Shown here: one piece after another, positions 1 to 9,278 of the stretch | Numbering within the stretch: position 1 is the first letter of the stretch | How the letters are laid out: every line of letters starts with the position of its first letter | NCBI GenBank assembly: GCA_910578495.1 | Contig: CAJTRE010000004.1 | Span: 37,708-101,707, forward strand | Origin: an uncultured Dorea sp. | GTDB lineage: Bacteria > Bacillota > Clostridia > Lachnospirales > Lachnospiraceae | Length of the DNA stretch: 64,000 nt | Direction: 5' to 3' | Notes under the pieces: generated by a model | Databases searched by the model: none | What the model saw: only the letters and a program-made list of their open reading frames with translations | What the model was told of the DNA's origin: nothing | Position numbers and translations under genes: made by a program

Positions 1-703
1 TATAATTCAGTGATGCAGACAAATATCCCATTTCATCTTCGGTATTGACCGGTATCTCGTAATCTAAATTGCCCGTAGCATATTGCTTGGCGGCTTCTGT
101 AATCTTACGAAGAGGACGGTATACAAAGAACTGGAAAGCCAGCAGTATGACAAAGGACAGGATGAAAATTACGATCAAACTGATATATGAGACACGCATG
201 AAAAGGTCGTGCATTTGCTCAATGTCATCGGTGCTTTTGTGGATCAGAAGGTATCCCTTTGGAGTATAGCCACAGACTACGGGGGCAATTACGGTGAGGA
301 CATTTTTGCTAAAGTATCCATGATAATCACCGGATATATACTGGTTTCCGCCCACTTCCGCCGGGTTAAAGTCCTCTATTTTATAAGGCGCGGGCGGAAA
401 GTCCTCGGATTGTGCGGAAGTAATCAGGTTACCGCCTCTGTCCACAAACCAAACGGCGGCATTCAGATGTGTTTCGATTCCGGATAGTTGTGTACGGACA
501 TTGGCAAGAGATGTATGTCCGGAAAAATATTGCGGCAGGTAATTGGTTGCCACCATATTTGCTTCTTGGTAAACAGCGGAAGAAACATTTTTTTTCAGAG
601 GTTCACTTACTAAACCTGAAGTCAGCGTCGCAACGGTGAACAGGCTTAAAAATCCGAAAATGATATAGATAATAATGAATTTTAAATACAGTGTGCTTTT
701 CAT
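1..703 (-). CDS. Sensor histidine kinase, N-terminal part (cut by window edge)
   Basis: Partial two-component sensor kinase; it runs off the left edge, so the HisKA and ATPase domains are outside the window. The 234 visible residues show a membrane helix at about 8-28, an extracytoplasmic sensor region of about 140 residues, a second helix at about 170-194 and the start of a HAMP linker that ends in the typical EDEMG stretch. The ATG at 703 has a GAGGGA ribosome site just upstream. It starts 14 bases after the response regulator stop and is almost certainly its partner; mutS2 lies upstream in the same direction. The signal sensed cannot be told from what is visible. Confidence 0.85.
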   Translation of the reverse strand, partial: MKSTLYLKFIIIYIIFGFLSLFTVATLTSGLVSEPLKKNVSSAVYQEANMVATNYLPQYFSGHTSLANVRTQLSGIETHLNAAVWFVDRGGNLITSAQSEDFPPAPYKIEDFNPAEVGGNQYISGDYHGYFSKNVLTVIAPVVCGYTPKGYLLIHKSTDDIEQMHDLFMRVSYISLIVIFILSFVILLAFQFFVYRPLRKITEAAKQYATGNLDYEIPVNTEDEMGYLSASLNY

Positions 704-717
704 ATGTTCCCTCGGAT

Positions 718-1422
718 TTATTTTACTTCAAATTTGTAACCAATACCCCAGACAGTGCCAAGCCCCCATGTTGCATGGTCTTTGATTTTCTCGCGCAGAC
801 GTTTGATATGTACGTCCACAGTTCTTGTATCTCCGATATATTCATAGCCCCAGATTTGATCTAAAAGCTGTTCTCTTGTAAATACTTGATTCGGAGAGGA
901 GGCAAGAAAATATAAAAGCTCCAGCTCTTTTGGAGGCATATCTACATTTTTATCATCTACAATTACAGAATAGTTCGTGAGGTTAATAGTAATTCCTGGG
1001 TATTCCACACATCTTCCTTTATCTTCTGTGTGGGTTTCAACCTTTGGAAGTGGCTGGTAGCGGCGCAATACAGCCTTTACGCGGGCTACCAGTTCTTTGG
1101 AATCAAAAGGTTTCATAATATAATCATCGGCGCCGAGTTCAAGCCCCAACACTTTGTCAAATACTTCTCCCTTGGCAGAGAGCATAATAATCGGGACGTT
1201 TGATTTCGTCCGGATTTCCCGGCATACTTGATAGCCGTCGATCCCTGGGAGCATTAGGTCCAAAAGGAGCAGGTTCGGCTGATATGTCTCAAAAGCGGTA
1301 AGAGCTTCTTCGCCATCATGTACCATCACTGTATCAAAACATTCTTTTGTGAGATACAGTGAGATTAATTCTGCAATATTTTCATCATCGTCTACAATCA
1401 ATATTTTTTGTTTATTTACCAT
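718..1422 (-). CDS. OmpR/PhoB-family response regulator
   Basis: DNA-binding response regulator. The N-terminal receiver domain (about 1-115) has the acidic pair in ILIVDDDE, the phospho-acceptor Asp at about 55 (LLLLDLMLPG) and the conserved Lys at about 104 (IMKPF). A winged-helix effector domain follows (about 140-233), with the TREQLLDQIWGY and RTVDVHIKRLREK signatures. Three ATGs occur at 1431, 1428 and 1422; I chose 1422 because a GGAG lies 9 bases before it, whereas it abuts the first ATG. It is 12-20 bases after mutS2 and 14 before the sensor kinase, so the three probably share a transcript. The regulon is unknown. Confidence 0.9.
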   Translation of the reverse strand: MVNKQKILIVDDDENIAELISLYLTKECFDTVMVHDGEEALTAFETYQPNLLLLDLMLPGIDGYQVCREIRTKSNVPIIMLSAKGEVFDKVLGLELGADDYIMKPFDSKELVARVKAVLRRYQPLPKVETHTEDKGRCVEYPGITINLTNYSVIVDDKNVDMPPKELELLYFLASSPNQVFTREQLLDQIWGYEYIGDTRTVDVHIKRLREKIKDHATWGLGTVWGIGYKFEVK

Positions 1423-1442
1423 AGTCATCATCTCCGTTTTTC

Positions 1443-3818
1443 TTATTTGAGTTCTGCGATTGTCACGCCTGCGTCACCCTCGCCGAAAGCTCCAAGACGG
1501 AAGGATTTGACGTGCTTTTGTCTTTTTAAGTATTGATGGATGCCGTTTCTTAAAGCCCCGGTTCCTTTTCCATGTACGATGCGTACAGCGCTTAAATGTG
1601 CAAGACTTGCGTCGTCCAAATACTTATCCAGTTCAGCAATCGCTTCATCAACCGTTTTGCCGAGAAGATTTATTTCTGTACCGACGGACAAGGACTTGTT
1701 CATTTTGAGTTTTCCTTTCCCAGTCTGCCGGGAAGTTTTTTTCAGATAAGCAGGTTTTTCATCAATAATCTCAAGATCAGAAATATTCACTTGAGAACGC
1801 AGGATTCCCATCTGAACTGTGAGGTTTCCTTTGGCGTCTGGAAGAGACGCAACGGTTCCGTTTAAGCTCATACTGAGAACTTTGACGGATTCTCCCAGTT
1901 TAAAGTCGGATGGCTTATATGCTTTTTTGGGTTTTTCAGGTTCCTTTATCATGCCTGAACGGGTAGACTCCATTTTTTTGCGGAGTCGTTCACGCTCACG
2001 CTCCATCTCGGCAGCGGAAATATTTTCTTTGCCGAATTTGTGGAAGTTACGCATCGTTTCATCGGCAGTTTCTTTTGCCTCTGCTAAAATAGCGTGAGCT
2101 TTTTCGTTAGCTTCCCGCAGGATGCGTTCTTTTTGAGCTTCCAGTTTCTTCTGTTTTTCATGCGTTTCCTGTTTTAAACGTTCAATTTCACGTTTATAAG
2201 ACGCAATGGTTTCCTGTTCTTTTTCGATCGTACGGCGGCTGGTTTCAAGATCTGTTAAAATGTCCTCGAAAGATTCGTCCTGATCGCTGAGTCTGGAACG
2301 TGCGTCATCGATAATATATTCCGGAAGCCCTAATTTGCCGGCGATGGCAAAGGCATTACTTTTTCCCGGAATCCCGATTAACAGGTGGTATGTGGGGCGA
2401 AGTGTTGCCACGTCAAACTCGCAGGATGCATTTTCCACACCGGGCGTTCCGAGAGCGTATACTTTCAGTTCGCTGTAATGGGTGGTTGCCATTGTCCGGA
2501 TACCTCTTTCATGCAGATGGTTCAAAATCGAGATGGCGAGGGCGGCGCCCTCTGTAGGATCGGTTCCTGCACCAAGTTCATCAAAAAGAACTAAAGAGCG
2601 TTCGTCTACTTGCTTTAAAAAGGACACAATATTTGTCATATGAGAGGAAAATGTACTGAGGCTCTGCTCAATACTCTGTTCGTCTCCAATATCTGCGTAA
2701 ACTTCTGTAAATACGGACAGTTCGCTTCGGTCAAGAGCAGGAATATGAAGTCCTGCCTGCCCCATCAAGGTAAATAATCCAACTGTTTTCAGAGAAACTG
2801 TCTTACCGCCGGTGTTCGGTCCGGTGACGATCAGGAGATCAAAAGTATCCCCAAGAGTCAGCGTAATAGGTACTACTTTCTTCTTGTTCAGAAGAGGGTG
2901 CCGTCCCTCACGAATATGGATGCGTCCTTCGGTGTTAAAAATTGGAAGGCTTGCGTTCATATCGATTGCAAGGGCGCCTTTTGCAAAGATAAAATCAAGT
3001 TCCTTAAGAACCGTATAGTTTGTCTGTATATCGGAAATGTACTCTGCAGTATCTGCACTCAATCGGGCAAGAATCACCTGGATTTCTTCTTGTTCTTTTG
3101 CGTACAGCTCTTTTAAATCATTATTCAGTTTTACGACAGCCATCGGTTCGATAAATAACGTAGAACCAGTAGAGGACTGGTCGTGGATCATTCCTGGAAC
3201 CTGACTTCTGTATTCTGCTTTTACCGGAATACAGTACCGGTCTCCGCGCATTGTGATAATTGGATCTTGAAGATAAGTTCTAAGAGAACCATTTACCATG
3301 CCGGAAAGTGTAGCGTGCACTTTGTCGTTGATCTGTCCCATGGAACGGCGGATTCGTTTAAGCTCTGCACTTGCCTCATCGCTGATCTCCTCTTCTTCAA
3401 TAATGCATCTGCGAATCTCTGTGGAAAGTACAGAGACCGGGTTAAGCTGAGAAAAATACGGATCGAGACAATCTTCGCTTTCGTCTGCATGTTCGTGCCG
3501 TCCGTATGATTTGGCACGCCCGGCAGTTTCTAATAATTTACAAATGCGAAGAAGTTCACCGCTTCCCAATACTCCTCCGATCTCTAAGCGTCTCATGGAA
3601 TCATTTACCGGATTACATCCACTAAAAGACGGACGTCCTTTTTTCACGATCCGGGTAAATGCAGCTTTCGTTTCTTCTTGTGCAGACTGGATTTTGACTA
3701 AGTCTGTCATCGGTTTTAAGCGCTTGCAAAGCTCTTTTCCACTGAAAGAAGAAGCGTGCTCTGTTAATAAGTCTGTAATTTTGTAATATTCTAGTTTTGT
3801 TAAAGTTTGTTTATTCAT
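1443..3818 (-). CDS. mutS2: MutS2 family ATPase/endonuclease
   Basis: MutS2 paralogue of 791 residues, the usual length. In other bacteria MutS2 acts on recombination intermediates or on collided ribosomes, not in classical mismatch repair. The MutS core ATPase has Walker A GPNTGGKT at about 333 and a Walker B region around LVLFDELGAGTDP. A long coiled coil (about 510-620) and a C-terminal Smr domain (about 710-791) follow. The Smr domain keeps HGKGTG at about 748, but its usual LDLRG stretch reads INLLG, so the LDxR motif linked to nuclease activity is altered. The start has a GTGAGG ribosome site. It is the first gene of the minus-strand run with the two-component pair and is divergent from the HtrA-like gene. 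Confidence 0.93.
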   Translation of the reverse strand: MNKQTLTKLEYYKITDLLTEHASSFSGKELCKRLKPMTDLVKIQSAQEETKAAFTRIVKKGRPSFSGCNPVNDSMRRLEIGGVLGSGELLRICKLLETAGRAKSYGRHEHADESEDCLDPYFSQLNPVSVLSTEIRRCIIEEEEISDEASAELKRIRRSMGQINDKVHATLSGMVNGSLRTYLQDPIITMRGDRYCIPVKAEYRSQVPGMIHDQSSTGSTLFIEPMAVVKLNNDLKELYAKEQEEIQVILARLSADTAEYISDIQTNYTVLKELDFIFAKGALAIDMNASLPIFNTEGRIHIREGRHPLLNKKKVVPITLTLGDTFDLLIVTGPNTGGKTVSLKTVGLFTLMGQAGLHIPALDRSELSVFTEVYADIGDEQSIEQSLSTFSSHMTNIVSFLKQVDERSLVLFDELGAGTDPTEGAALAISILNHLHERGIRTMATTHYSELKVYALGTPGVENASCEFDVATLRPTYHLLIGIPGKSNAFAIAGKLGLPEYIIDDARSRLSDQDESFEDILTDLETSRRTIEKEQETIASYKREIERLKQETHEKQKKLEAQKERILREANEKAHAILAEAKETADETMRNFHKFGKENISAAEMERERERLRKKMESTRSGMIKEPEKPKKAYKPSDFKLGESVKVLSMSLNGTVASLPDAKGNLTVQMGILRSQVNISDLEIIDEKPAYLKKTSRQTGKGKLKMNKSLSVGTEINLLGKTVDEAIAELDKYLDDASLAHLSAVRIVHGKGTGALRNGIHQYLKRQKHVKSFRLGAFGEGDAGVTIAELK

Positions 3819-3874
3819 AATTCCTCACCTAGACTTATTTTAACCTATTTACGTTATAAAGAAAAGGATAAATA

Positions 3875-3903
3875 TTGAACATTTATGGGGGATATTGTAT
3901 ACT
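3875..3903 (+). promoter_or_regulatory. Sigma-A-type promoter of the HtrA-like gene
   Basis: TTGAAC (3875-3880) and TATACT (3898-3903) are separated by exactly 17 bases, about 34 bases before the chosen start at 3937. The position argues against the longer reading frame that would begin at a TTG at 3895, inside this promoter. Confidence 0.7.
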
Positions 3904-3936
3904 ATAAAAAGGATTGTAAAGGAGCGTGCACCATTT

Positions 3937-5193
3937 ATGGAAGAGTATAAAGGTCCACAAGAAGAATATTCTTTTTTACAGGAAGTAATCAAGGATGAGA
4001 CGGGCAGTGCAAGAAAACTGAAAGCGGATATTTGGCGAATGATCGTCTTAGGCGCTGTTTTCGGAATTGTTGCATGTGCTAGTTTTTGTGTGTTTAAACC
4101 ATGGATAGAAAAAGGTGTTGCCCAAAATCCGGAAGCAGTTACAATCCCAAAGGAAGAAGATAAAGAGAGTGAAAAGGGAAAGGACACGACGGCAGAATCG
4201 AAAGAGAAGTTGTCGGAGAAAGAAACCTATAGACGTATGATCGGTTCTTTAGATTTGCTTTCCGTTACGATGAAAAAAAGTATGGTGGAGCTTGTTGCTG
4301 TGCCGGTGAACGGAGCGTCGGAGAAAGGGAAAGCACAGGCAGATCAATGTGTATCGGGAGTGATTGTTGCGGATAATGGGCAGGAACTTTTGATTCTTGC
4401 GCAGACGATTGAACGTACTGCAAAAGAGAGGTTTGAGGGTGTCTTTTTTGATGGAACGTTCTGTTCGGCAAAGGAGAAAAAGACTGATAAAAATCTTGGA
4501 CTCAGCGTGTATGCTGTAAGACGGGAGGATGTGAACCGAAAAACGCTCGGGCAGCTTCGGACGGTGGAACTTGGAAGTTCGCACCGAGTAGAATCAGGAG
4601 ATGTGGTTGTTCTGCTTGGAAAACCATTTGGCAAAGACGAGGCGGTGGGTTATGGGATTGTTTCTTCCTGTGAGAAGTTCGTGGAGTGTGCGGATGGGCA
4701 ATACCGGGTGATAGAGGTGGAATTAGCCGGGTTCGGCGGCAGCAGCGGCGTTGTTTTAGACCGGGACGGAAAAGTGGTGGGTGTGATTGATCCGTCAGTA
4801 AAGAATATGGATGACAGTACATTTGTTGACGGATATGCCATTTCCGATTTGAAAAATGTGATAGAATTTTTGTCCAATGGTGCGGGAGTTCCATATCTGG
4901 GCATTCATGGTACAGATGTGACGGAAGAAATGGTGGCGGAACATGGAATTCCGGAAGGAATGTATGTAAAGGAAGTTGAAGCGGGTTCTCCGGCTATGGA
5001 GGCGGGAATTCAAAGTGGAGATATTCTTACTTATATGGATGACTTGCAGATTGGCAGTTATAAAGTCTACCAGAATATATTGATGAGCAGTCCGGAGGGA
5101 AGCAGGGTGAGTCTGAAAGGCTGCCGGCAGGGAGCTGAAAAAAATGACTATGTGGATATTGATTTCACAGTAACTGTAAAAACAAAGAAATAA
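3937..5193 (+). CDS. HtrA/DegP-like membrane-anchored PDZ protein, probable pseudoprotease
   Basis: A 418-residue protein with a cytoplasmic N-terminus, one membrane helix (about 36-56), a charged linker (about 60-100), a trypsin-like domain (about 138-315) and a C-terminal PDZ domain (about 318-418, with AGSPAMEAGIQSGDILT). Aligned by eye to the HtrA pattern, the position of the catalytic His is Gln (about 156, in ILAQTIE) and that of the Asp is Asn (about 186, in KNLGLSVY). The Ser region GFGGSSG (about 265-271) is kept. It therefore probably binds rather than cuts its partners. Start ATG 3937 follows an AAAGGAG. It stands just before the YhaM-type gene. The fold is secure; loss of activity is an inference from the alignment. 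Confidence 0.8.
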   Translation: MEEYKGPQEEYSFLQEVIKDETGSARKLKADIWRMIVLGAVFGIVACASFCVFKPWIEKGVAQNPEAVTIPKEEDKESEKGKDTTAESKEKLSEKETYRRMIGSLDLLSVTMKKSMVELVAVPVNGASEKGKAQADQCVSGVIVADNGQELLILAQTIERTAKERFEGVFFDGTFCSAKEKKTDKNLGLSVYAVRREDVNRKTLGQLRTVELGSSHRVESGDVVVLLGKPFGKDEAVGYGIVSSCEKFVECADGQYRVIEVELAGFGGSSGVVLDRDGKVVGVIDPSVKNMDDSTFVDGYAISDLKNVIEFLSNGAGVPYLGIHGTDVTEEMVAEHGIPEGMYVKEVEAGSPAMEAGIQSGDILTYMDDLQIGSYKVYQNILMSSPEGSRVSLKGCRQGAEKNDYVDIDFTVTVKTKK

Positions 5194-5237
5194 AACGTAA
5201 AATTATAAGACAGATGATAGAAAGAGGCAGAAATATT

Positions 5238-6179
5238 ATGAGATATATAAAAACGCTTGCAGAAGGTGAGACAATTCGCAGTATTTATTTGTGTAAAGGA
5301 AAACGTAGCGCAGAAACAAGAAACGGGAAACCGTATGATAATCTGATTCTGCAAGATAAGACAGGTACACTGGACGGGAAGGTATGGGACCCCAATTCGG
5401 GAGGAATTGCGGACTATGACGAGATGGATTTTATTGAAGTGTTTGGTGAGGTAGTCAGTTATAATAATAATCTTCAGCTCAATATCAAACAGATTCGGAA
5501 AGCGTATGAGGATGAATATGTGGCAGCGGATTATATGCCGACTAGCGAGAAGAGTGCAGACGGGATGTATAAGGAGCTGATGGGATATGTAAAACAGATT
5601 GGAAATCCGTATCTGCGCCAGATTGTAGAGTTTTATTTTGTGAATGATAAGGCATTTATTAAGAAGTTTAAAGAACACTCTGCGGCAAAGACTGTACATC
5701 ATGGATTTGCCGGGGGACTTCTTGAACATACGCTGAGTGTGGTGAAGTTCTGTGAGTATATGGTGGGAGCATATCCGATTCTGAACAAAGATTTGTTGTA
5801 TGCGGCTGCAATCTGTCATGATATTGGAAAGACAAGGGAATTATCCCCATTCCCGGAAAATGATTATACAGACGACGGGCAGCTTCTCGGCCATATCGTT
5901 ATAGGTGTGGAGATGATCAGTGAAGCTGTGAGAAGTATTTCAGGGTGTCCGGAGAAATTGGTGAGCGAGCTGAAGCATTGTGTTGTGGCACATCATGGCG
6001 AGCTGGAATATGGTTCTCCGAAAAAGCCTGCACTGGCAGAGGCGCTGGCGCTTAATTTTGCGGATTGTACAGATGCAAAAATGCAGACATTGACAGAGAT
6101 TTTCAAAGATAAAAATACCAACGACTGGCTGGGCTATAATCGAATGTTCGAGTCGAATCTGCGAAAAACCAGCATATAG
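5238..6179 (+). CDS. YhaM-type 3'-5' exoribonuclease (OB fold + HD domain)
   Basis: A 313-residue cytoplasmic protein with the YhaM layout: an N-terminal nucleic-acid-binding OB fold (about 1-100, with NLILQDKTGTLDGKVWD) and an HD metal-dependent domain (about 150-290). The HD domain has HHGFAGGLLEHT, the CHDIGKT motif and downstream HHG. YhaM shortens RNA from the 3' end and also acts on single-stranded DNA in Bacillus. Start ATG 5238 was preferred to 5214 because an AGAGG precedes it and it matches the family's N-terminus. It is 44 bases after the HtrA-like gene and may be read from the same promoter. Confidence 0.88.
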   Translation: MRYIKTLAEGETIRSIYLCKGKRSAETRNGKPYDNLILQDKTGTLDGKVWDPNSGGIADYDEMDFIEVFGEVVSYNNNLQLNIKQIRKAYEDEYVAADYMPTSEKSADGMYKELMGYVKQIGNPYLRQIVEFYFVNDKAFIKKFKEHSAAKTVHHGFAGGLLEHTLSVVKFCEYMVGAYPILNKDLLYAAAICHDIGKTRELSPFPENDYTDDGQLLGHIVIGVEMISEAVRSISGCPEKLVSELKHCVVAHHGELEYGSPKKPALAEALALNFADCTDAKMQTLTEIFKDKNTNDWLGYNRMFESNLRKTSI

Positions 6180-6245
6180 GAATATTATATAAAGGGAAAG
6201 AGGACGAAAGAGTGCTCTTTTCTTTCATTTTATAAGGGAGAAGTT

Positions 6246-7697
6246 ATGAATAAAAACGACATAGTACAGGTGAAAATCGAGGATATTGGTGTAAACGGGG
6301 AAGGTATCGGGAAGGTGGATGGCTACACATTGTTTATTAAAGATGGGATTATTGGCGATGTAGTTGAGGCCAAGCTTATGAAGACTAAGAAAAATTATGG
6401 GTATGCCAGACTTATGAAAGTGCTTCAACCGTCGGACGACCGCGTGAAGGAACCGGTTTGTGCCATGGCGAGGAAATGTGGGGGCTGCCAGCTTCAAGAG
6501 ATGAGGTATAAAAGCCAGCTTGCGTTTAAGGAAAAGAAAGTCCGAGGGAATCTCATGCGTATTGGTGAAGTGCCGGAGGAACTGCTGGATCAGGTTATGG
6601 AACCGATCGTTGGAATGGAAGAAACAGAAGGGCTGGACGCTCCGTATCATTATCGGAATAAAGCACAGTTTCCCATAGGAATGGACAAAGAGGGAAATAT
6701 TGTTGCGGGATTTTATGCAGGGCGTACACATAGTATTATCCCCAATACAGATTGTGTTCTTGGCGTGTCAGTCAATGAGGATATATTGACATGTGTAATT
6801 CATTTTATGAAAGAGTACCATGTTCCGGTATATGATGAGACTGCGCATAAAGGCTTGGTACGGCATGTGTTGATTCGATATGGATTTACCACAAAAGAAA
6901 TTATGGTTTGTTTGGTAATAAATGGAGAAAAGGTGCCTCATCAAGAAGTATTGGCGGAGAGGCTTCGTAAGATTCCGGGAATGACAAGTATTACGCTTAG
7001 TATTAACAAAGAAAAAACGAATGTAATTATGGGCAATGAGATAAAACTAATCTGGGGGCAGTCTTTTATTACAGATTATATTGGAAATGTAAAATACCAG
7101 ATTTCGCCGTTGTCATTTTATCAAGTGAATCCTGTGCAGACTGAGAAATTGTATAATCTTGCTCTTGAATATGCAGGACTTTCAGATTATGCAGAAGATG
7201 TATCTGCGGCGGGTGTTCGGCAAAAGCCGGTAGTGTGGGATTTGTACTGCGGTATCGGAACAATCTCTCTTTTTTTGGCGCAAAAAGCGGGACAAGTGTA
7301 CGGTGTGGAGATTGTACCGCAGGCTATTGAAGATGCGAAAAATAATGCAAGGATAAATAGAATCCGAAACGCAGAATTTTATGTGGGGAAAGCGGAAGAA
7401 GTATTGCCGAAATATTATGAGGATTACGCAAAAGAACATGGCGGACAGAAAGCACATGCAGATGTAATCGTGGTAGACCCGCCGAGAAAAGGCTGCGAAG
7501 AAACCTTGCTTCAAACGATGGTGGACATGGAGCCGGAACGTATTGTGTATGTAAGCTGTGATTCTGCGACACTGGCGAGAGATATGAAGTTTTTACGGGG
7601 GAATGGTTATGAGATAGAAAGAGTGCGGGCAGTGGATCAGTTTCCACATACGGTACACACAGAATGTGTGGTGGGAATGCAAAGGAAACATATCTAG
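6246..7697 (+). CDS. rlmD: 23S rRNA (uracil-C5)-methyltransferase, RlmD/RlmCD family
   Basis: A 483-residue SAM-dependent methyltransferase making m5U in 23S rRNA. It has an N-terminal TRAM domain (about 1-60), an iron-sulfur cluster motif (CAMARKCGGC at about 72-81, with a further Cys near 168) and the methyltransferase domain with DLYCGIGTISLF, VVDPPRKGC and the catalytic Cys in YVSCDSATLARD (about 438). The start follows AAGGGAG. Downstream begins an AT-rich accessory island, and about 5.5 kb away there is a short fragment resembling the C-terminus of this family. The 3' ends of such genes are known integration sites in some Firmicutes. Confidence 0.93.
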   Translation: MNKNDIVQVKIEDIGVNGEGIGKVDGYTLFIKDGIIGDVVEAKLMKTKKNYGYARLMKVLQPSDDRVKEPVCAMARKCGGCQLQEMRYKSQLAFKEKKVRGNLMRIGEVPEELLDQVMEPIVGMEETEGLDAPYHYRNKAQFPIGMDKEGNIVAGFYAGRTHSIIPNTDCVLGVSVNEDILTCVIHFMKEYHVPVYDETAHKGLVRHVLIRYGFTTKEIMVCLVINGEKVPHQEVLAERLRKIPGMTSITLSINKEKTNVIMGNEIKLIWGQSFITDYIGNVKYQISPLSFYQVNPVQTEKLYNLALEYAGLSDYAEDVSAAGVRQKPVVWDLYCGIGTISLFLAQKAGQVYGVEIVPQAIEDAKNNARINRIRNAEFYVGKAEEVLPKYYEDYAKEHGGQKAHADVIVVDPPRKGCEETLLQTMVDMEPERIVYVSCDSATLARDMKFLRGNGYEIERVRAVDQFPHTVHTECVVGMQRKHI

Positions 7698-8017
7698 AAA
7701 TCCTTTATTTTAAGCTGTTTTATAAGCATTTTGTGTTTTTAGAGGACGAGGAAGGGAATTGGAATAAGAGGATGGAGAAGTATTTTGAGGTTTCGGCAGT
7801 GGTAGATGTGGGGTGTGGGGGGGTACAAAAGAATCTGTTTATTAGAGAAATGATAGTATTATAAAAATAATTTAGCGGAAAAGCGAAAGAAGTTTTACAT
7901 TGGGAAATAATGTGGAACTTCTTTTTTGTAAAAAACACTGCAAAATGTTTACTTTTTATTTGTTTTATGATAATTTGAAAATAAAATAATAATTTTATGA
8001 TGAAAGGGGAGGGAAAT
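7698..8017 (+). other. Intergenic stretch after rlmD
   Basis: Apart from the hairpin at 7886-7927, I see no gene here. An open frame at 7664-7864 has no ribosome site and no recognisable protein. A G-rich run lies near 7805-7830. A TTTACT and a TAATTT 17 bases apart before 8018 may form a weak promoter for the next gene. Confidence 0.4.
7886..7927 (+). terminator. Rho-independent terminator after rlmD
   Basis: An imperfect stem (arms 7887-7900 and 7910-7925, with G-U pairs) is followed by a run of T. It closes the yhaM-like/rlmD run. Confidence 0.7.
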
Positions 8018-9031
8018 ATGACATTTGATGAAGTTATTTGGAATTTTATGAGTAGCGTTGAAACAGATAAAGCAGATGGAACTTCTATTACATATAAAAG
8101 GAAAATATATGTATTTCAAGAATATATTAATTCGGTATTACAGGCAAAAGATGTGAATTTTCAAAGTATTTTGACTGCGATGACAAAAGAACAATTGGTA
8201 GATTCAGTGCAGTATTATGTTAAGACATATGATGTAAAATATGTGGCTACCGTAGAAACTTATAATACAGTGGTAGGAGTATTTTTTGATTTTATATCTT
8301 CTTTCTATGGATGGAAAAATCCCTTGTTTGAAACTAGAACGAAGAATTTGGAATTAAAAGCGGCATATGATAAAAAGATATCCGAATTAAAATTAAATGC
8401 CAAGGAACAAGTAGAACCATTGACAGATAATGAAGCAGGACAACTTCTGGATATTTGCGATGAAAAAATAGATAATGCAACTCTCGAAAAACTGGAAAGC
8501 GGAGCGAATAATGGAGAGTTTTCGGCATATATATCATCTTTGATATCAAAAATAGTACTATTATTTGGAACCAAAAATGGCTGTTTGAATGAATTGAAAA
8601 TATCTGATTATGATTGCAAATTGAATAAATTAAAAATCAATGGATTTTGGGTTCATTTACCAGATAGATTTGCCATTCAAATGAGAAGTTATATGAAATT
8701 TCGAGAACAAATATTAGGGGCAGAAGGGGAGGAAAGGCTTTTTGTAGATATAAGAAAGAATAAGCGAAAATTAGATAATACAAAAATGTTCTATATATTG
8801 AAAGGAATTACAGGAAATGTACAAGCTAAGTGCATTGCGAAGTATGCGATTATACAGATGATAAAATTGGGTGTTCCTTCTCATACAATTAAGGAATTTA
8901 CGGGATATTCAAATGATGTTTATCAATTTTGTCTGGAAAGTAATGAGCAGGATAGCATTCTCATGACTTTTGAAAAAAGCAAAATATTGGATTCAGCCTT
9001 AAGGAGGAGTAATTTGTATGATAAGATGTAG
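8018..9031 (+). CDS. Unknown protein, possibly a degenerate tyrosine-recombinase-like fold
   Basis: A 337-residue AT-rich gene at the start of the accessory island. The start at 8018 follows GGGGAGGG. The N-terminal part (about 1-110) resembles a SAM-like core-binding domain. The C-terminal part has the general run of an integrase catalytic domain: a stretch like TKNGCLNELKISDYD where integrases have TGLRxxEL, and LGVPSHTIKEFTGYSN where they have GxxLxxIxxxLGHSS. The Arg, His-x-x-Arg and Tyr expected in an active enzyme are not visible. If the relation is right, this is an inactive or very diverged recombinase; otherwise the function is unknown. Confidence 0.45.
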   Translation: MTFDEVIWNFMSSVETDKADGTSITYKRKIYVFQEYINSVLQAKDVNFQSILTAMTKEQLVDSVQYYVKTYDVKYVATVETYNTVVGVFFDFISSFYGWKNPLFETRTKNLELKAAYDKKISELKLNAKEQVEPLTDNEAGQLLDICDEKIDNATLEKLESGANNGEFSAYISSLISKIVLLFGTKNGCLNELKISDYDCKLNKLKINGFWVHLPDRFAIQMRSYMKFREQILGAEGEERLFVDIRKNKRKLDNTKMFYILKGITGNVQAKCIAKYAIIQMIKLGVPSHTIKEFTGYSNDVYQFCLESNEQDSILMTFEKSKILDSALRRSNLYDKM

Positions 9032-9278
9032 TGAAAATTTATAGTTCTTTAATATAATTTACTTTTATTAAGAATATTTGGGTAGGGGTTGCGTTGACTT
9101 ATTTAAGGGGAGGATGCGAGGAAATATGTTTAATGAAAGATAAAAAATATGAGGTGACAAACTATAAATAGTCAAATGTTTTTTGAAAAAATAATCAAGT
9201 AAAAAAGGGCAACTTTACCAGACCATCTGAATACGGCGTATTTCAGATGGGATAAAACAAGGTTATGTAAGGTAGTGG
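9032..9278 (+). other. Intergenic stretch containing the IS110 right end
   Basis: AT-rich DNA without a gene. It contains a small palindrome ACTATAAATAGT (about 9164-9175) and the hairpin at 9223-9250. The right boundary of the insertion sequence must fall here; without an empty site it cannot be placed exactly. Confidence 0.4.
9223..9250 (-). repeat. Hairpin downstream of the IS110 transposase
   Basis: A 12-bp inverted repeat (CCATCTGAATAC at 9223-9234 and its complement ending at 9250, with one bulged T). Read on the minus strand it lies 29 bases after the transposase stop and is followed some bases later by a T run, so it may act as the terminator or mark the element's end. Confidence 0.5.

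Noticed and set aside
4249..4904. Several minus-strand frames inside the HtrA-like gene
   Set aside because: Shadows of the coding strand with no ribosome sites and no protein features.
6190..6235. Terminator between the YhaM-type gene and rlmD
   Set aside because: The GAAAGAG/CTCTTTTC pairing leaves a two-base loop and alternative pairings compete; too uncertain to call.
7664..7864. 66-codon frame overlapping the end of rlmD
   Set aside because: No ribosome site, no protein-like pattern, overlaps rlmD and runs into the terminator region.
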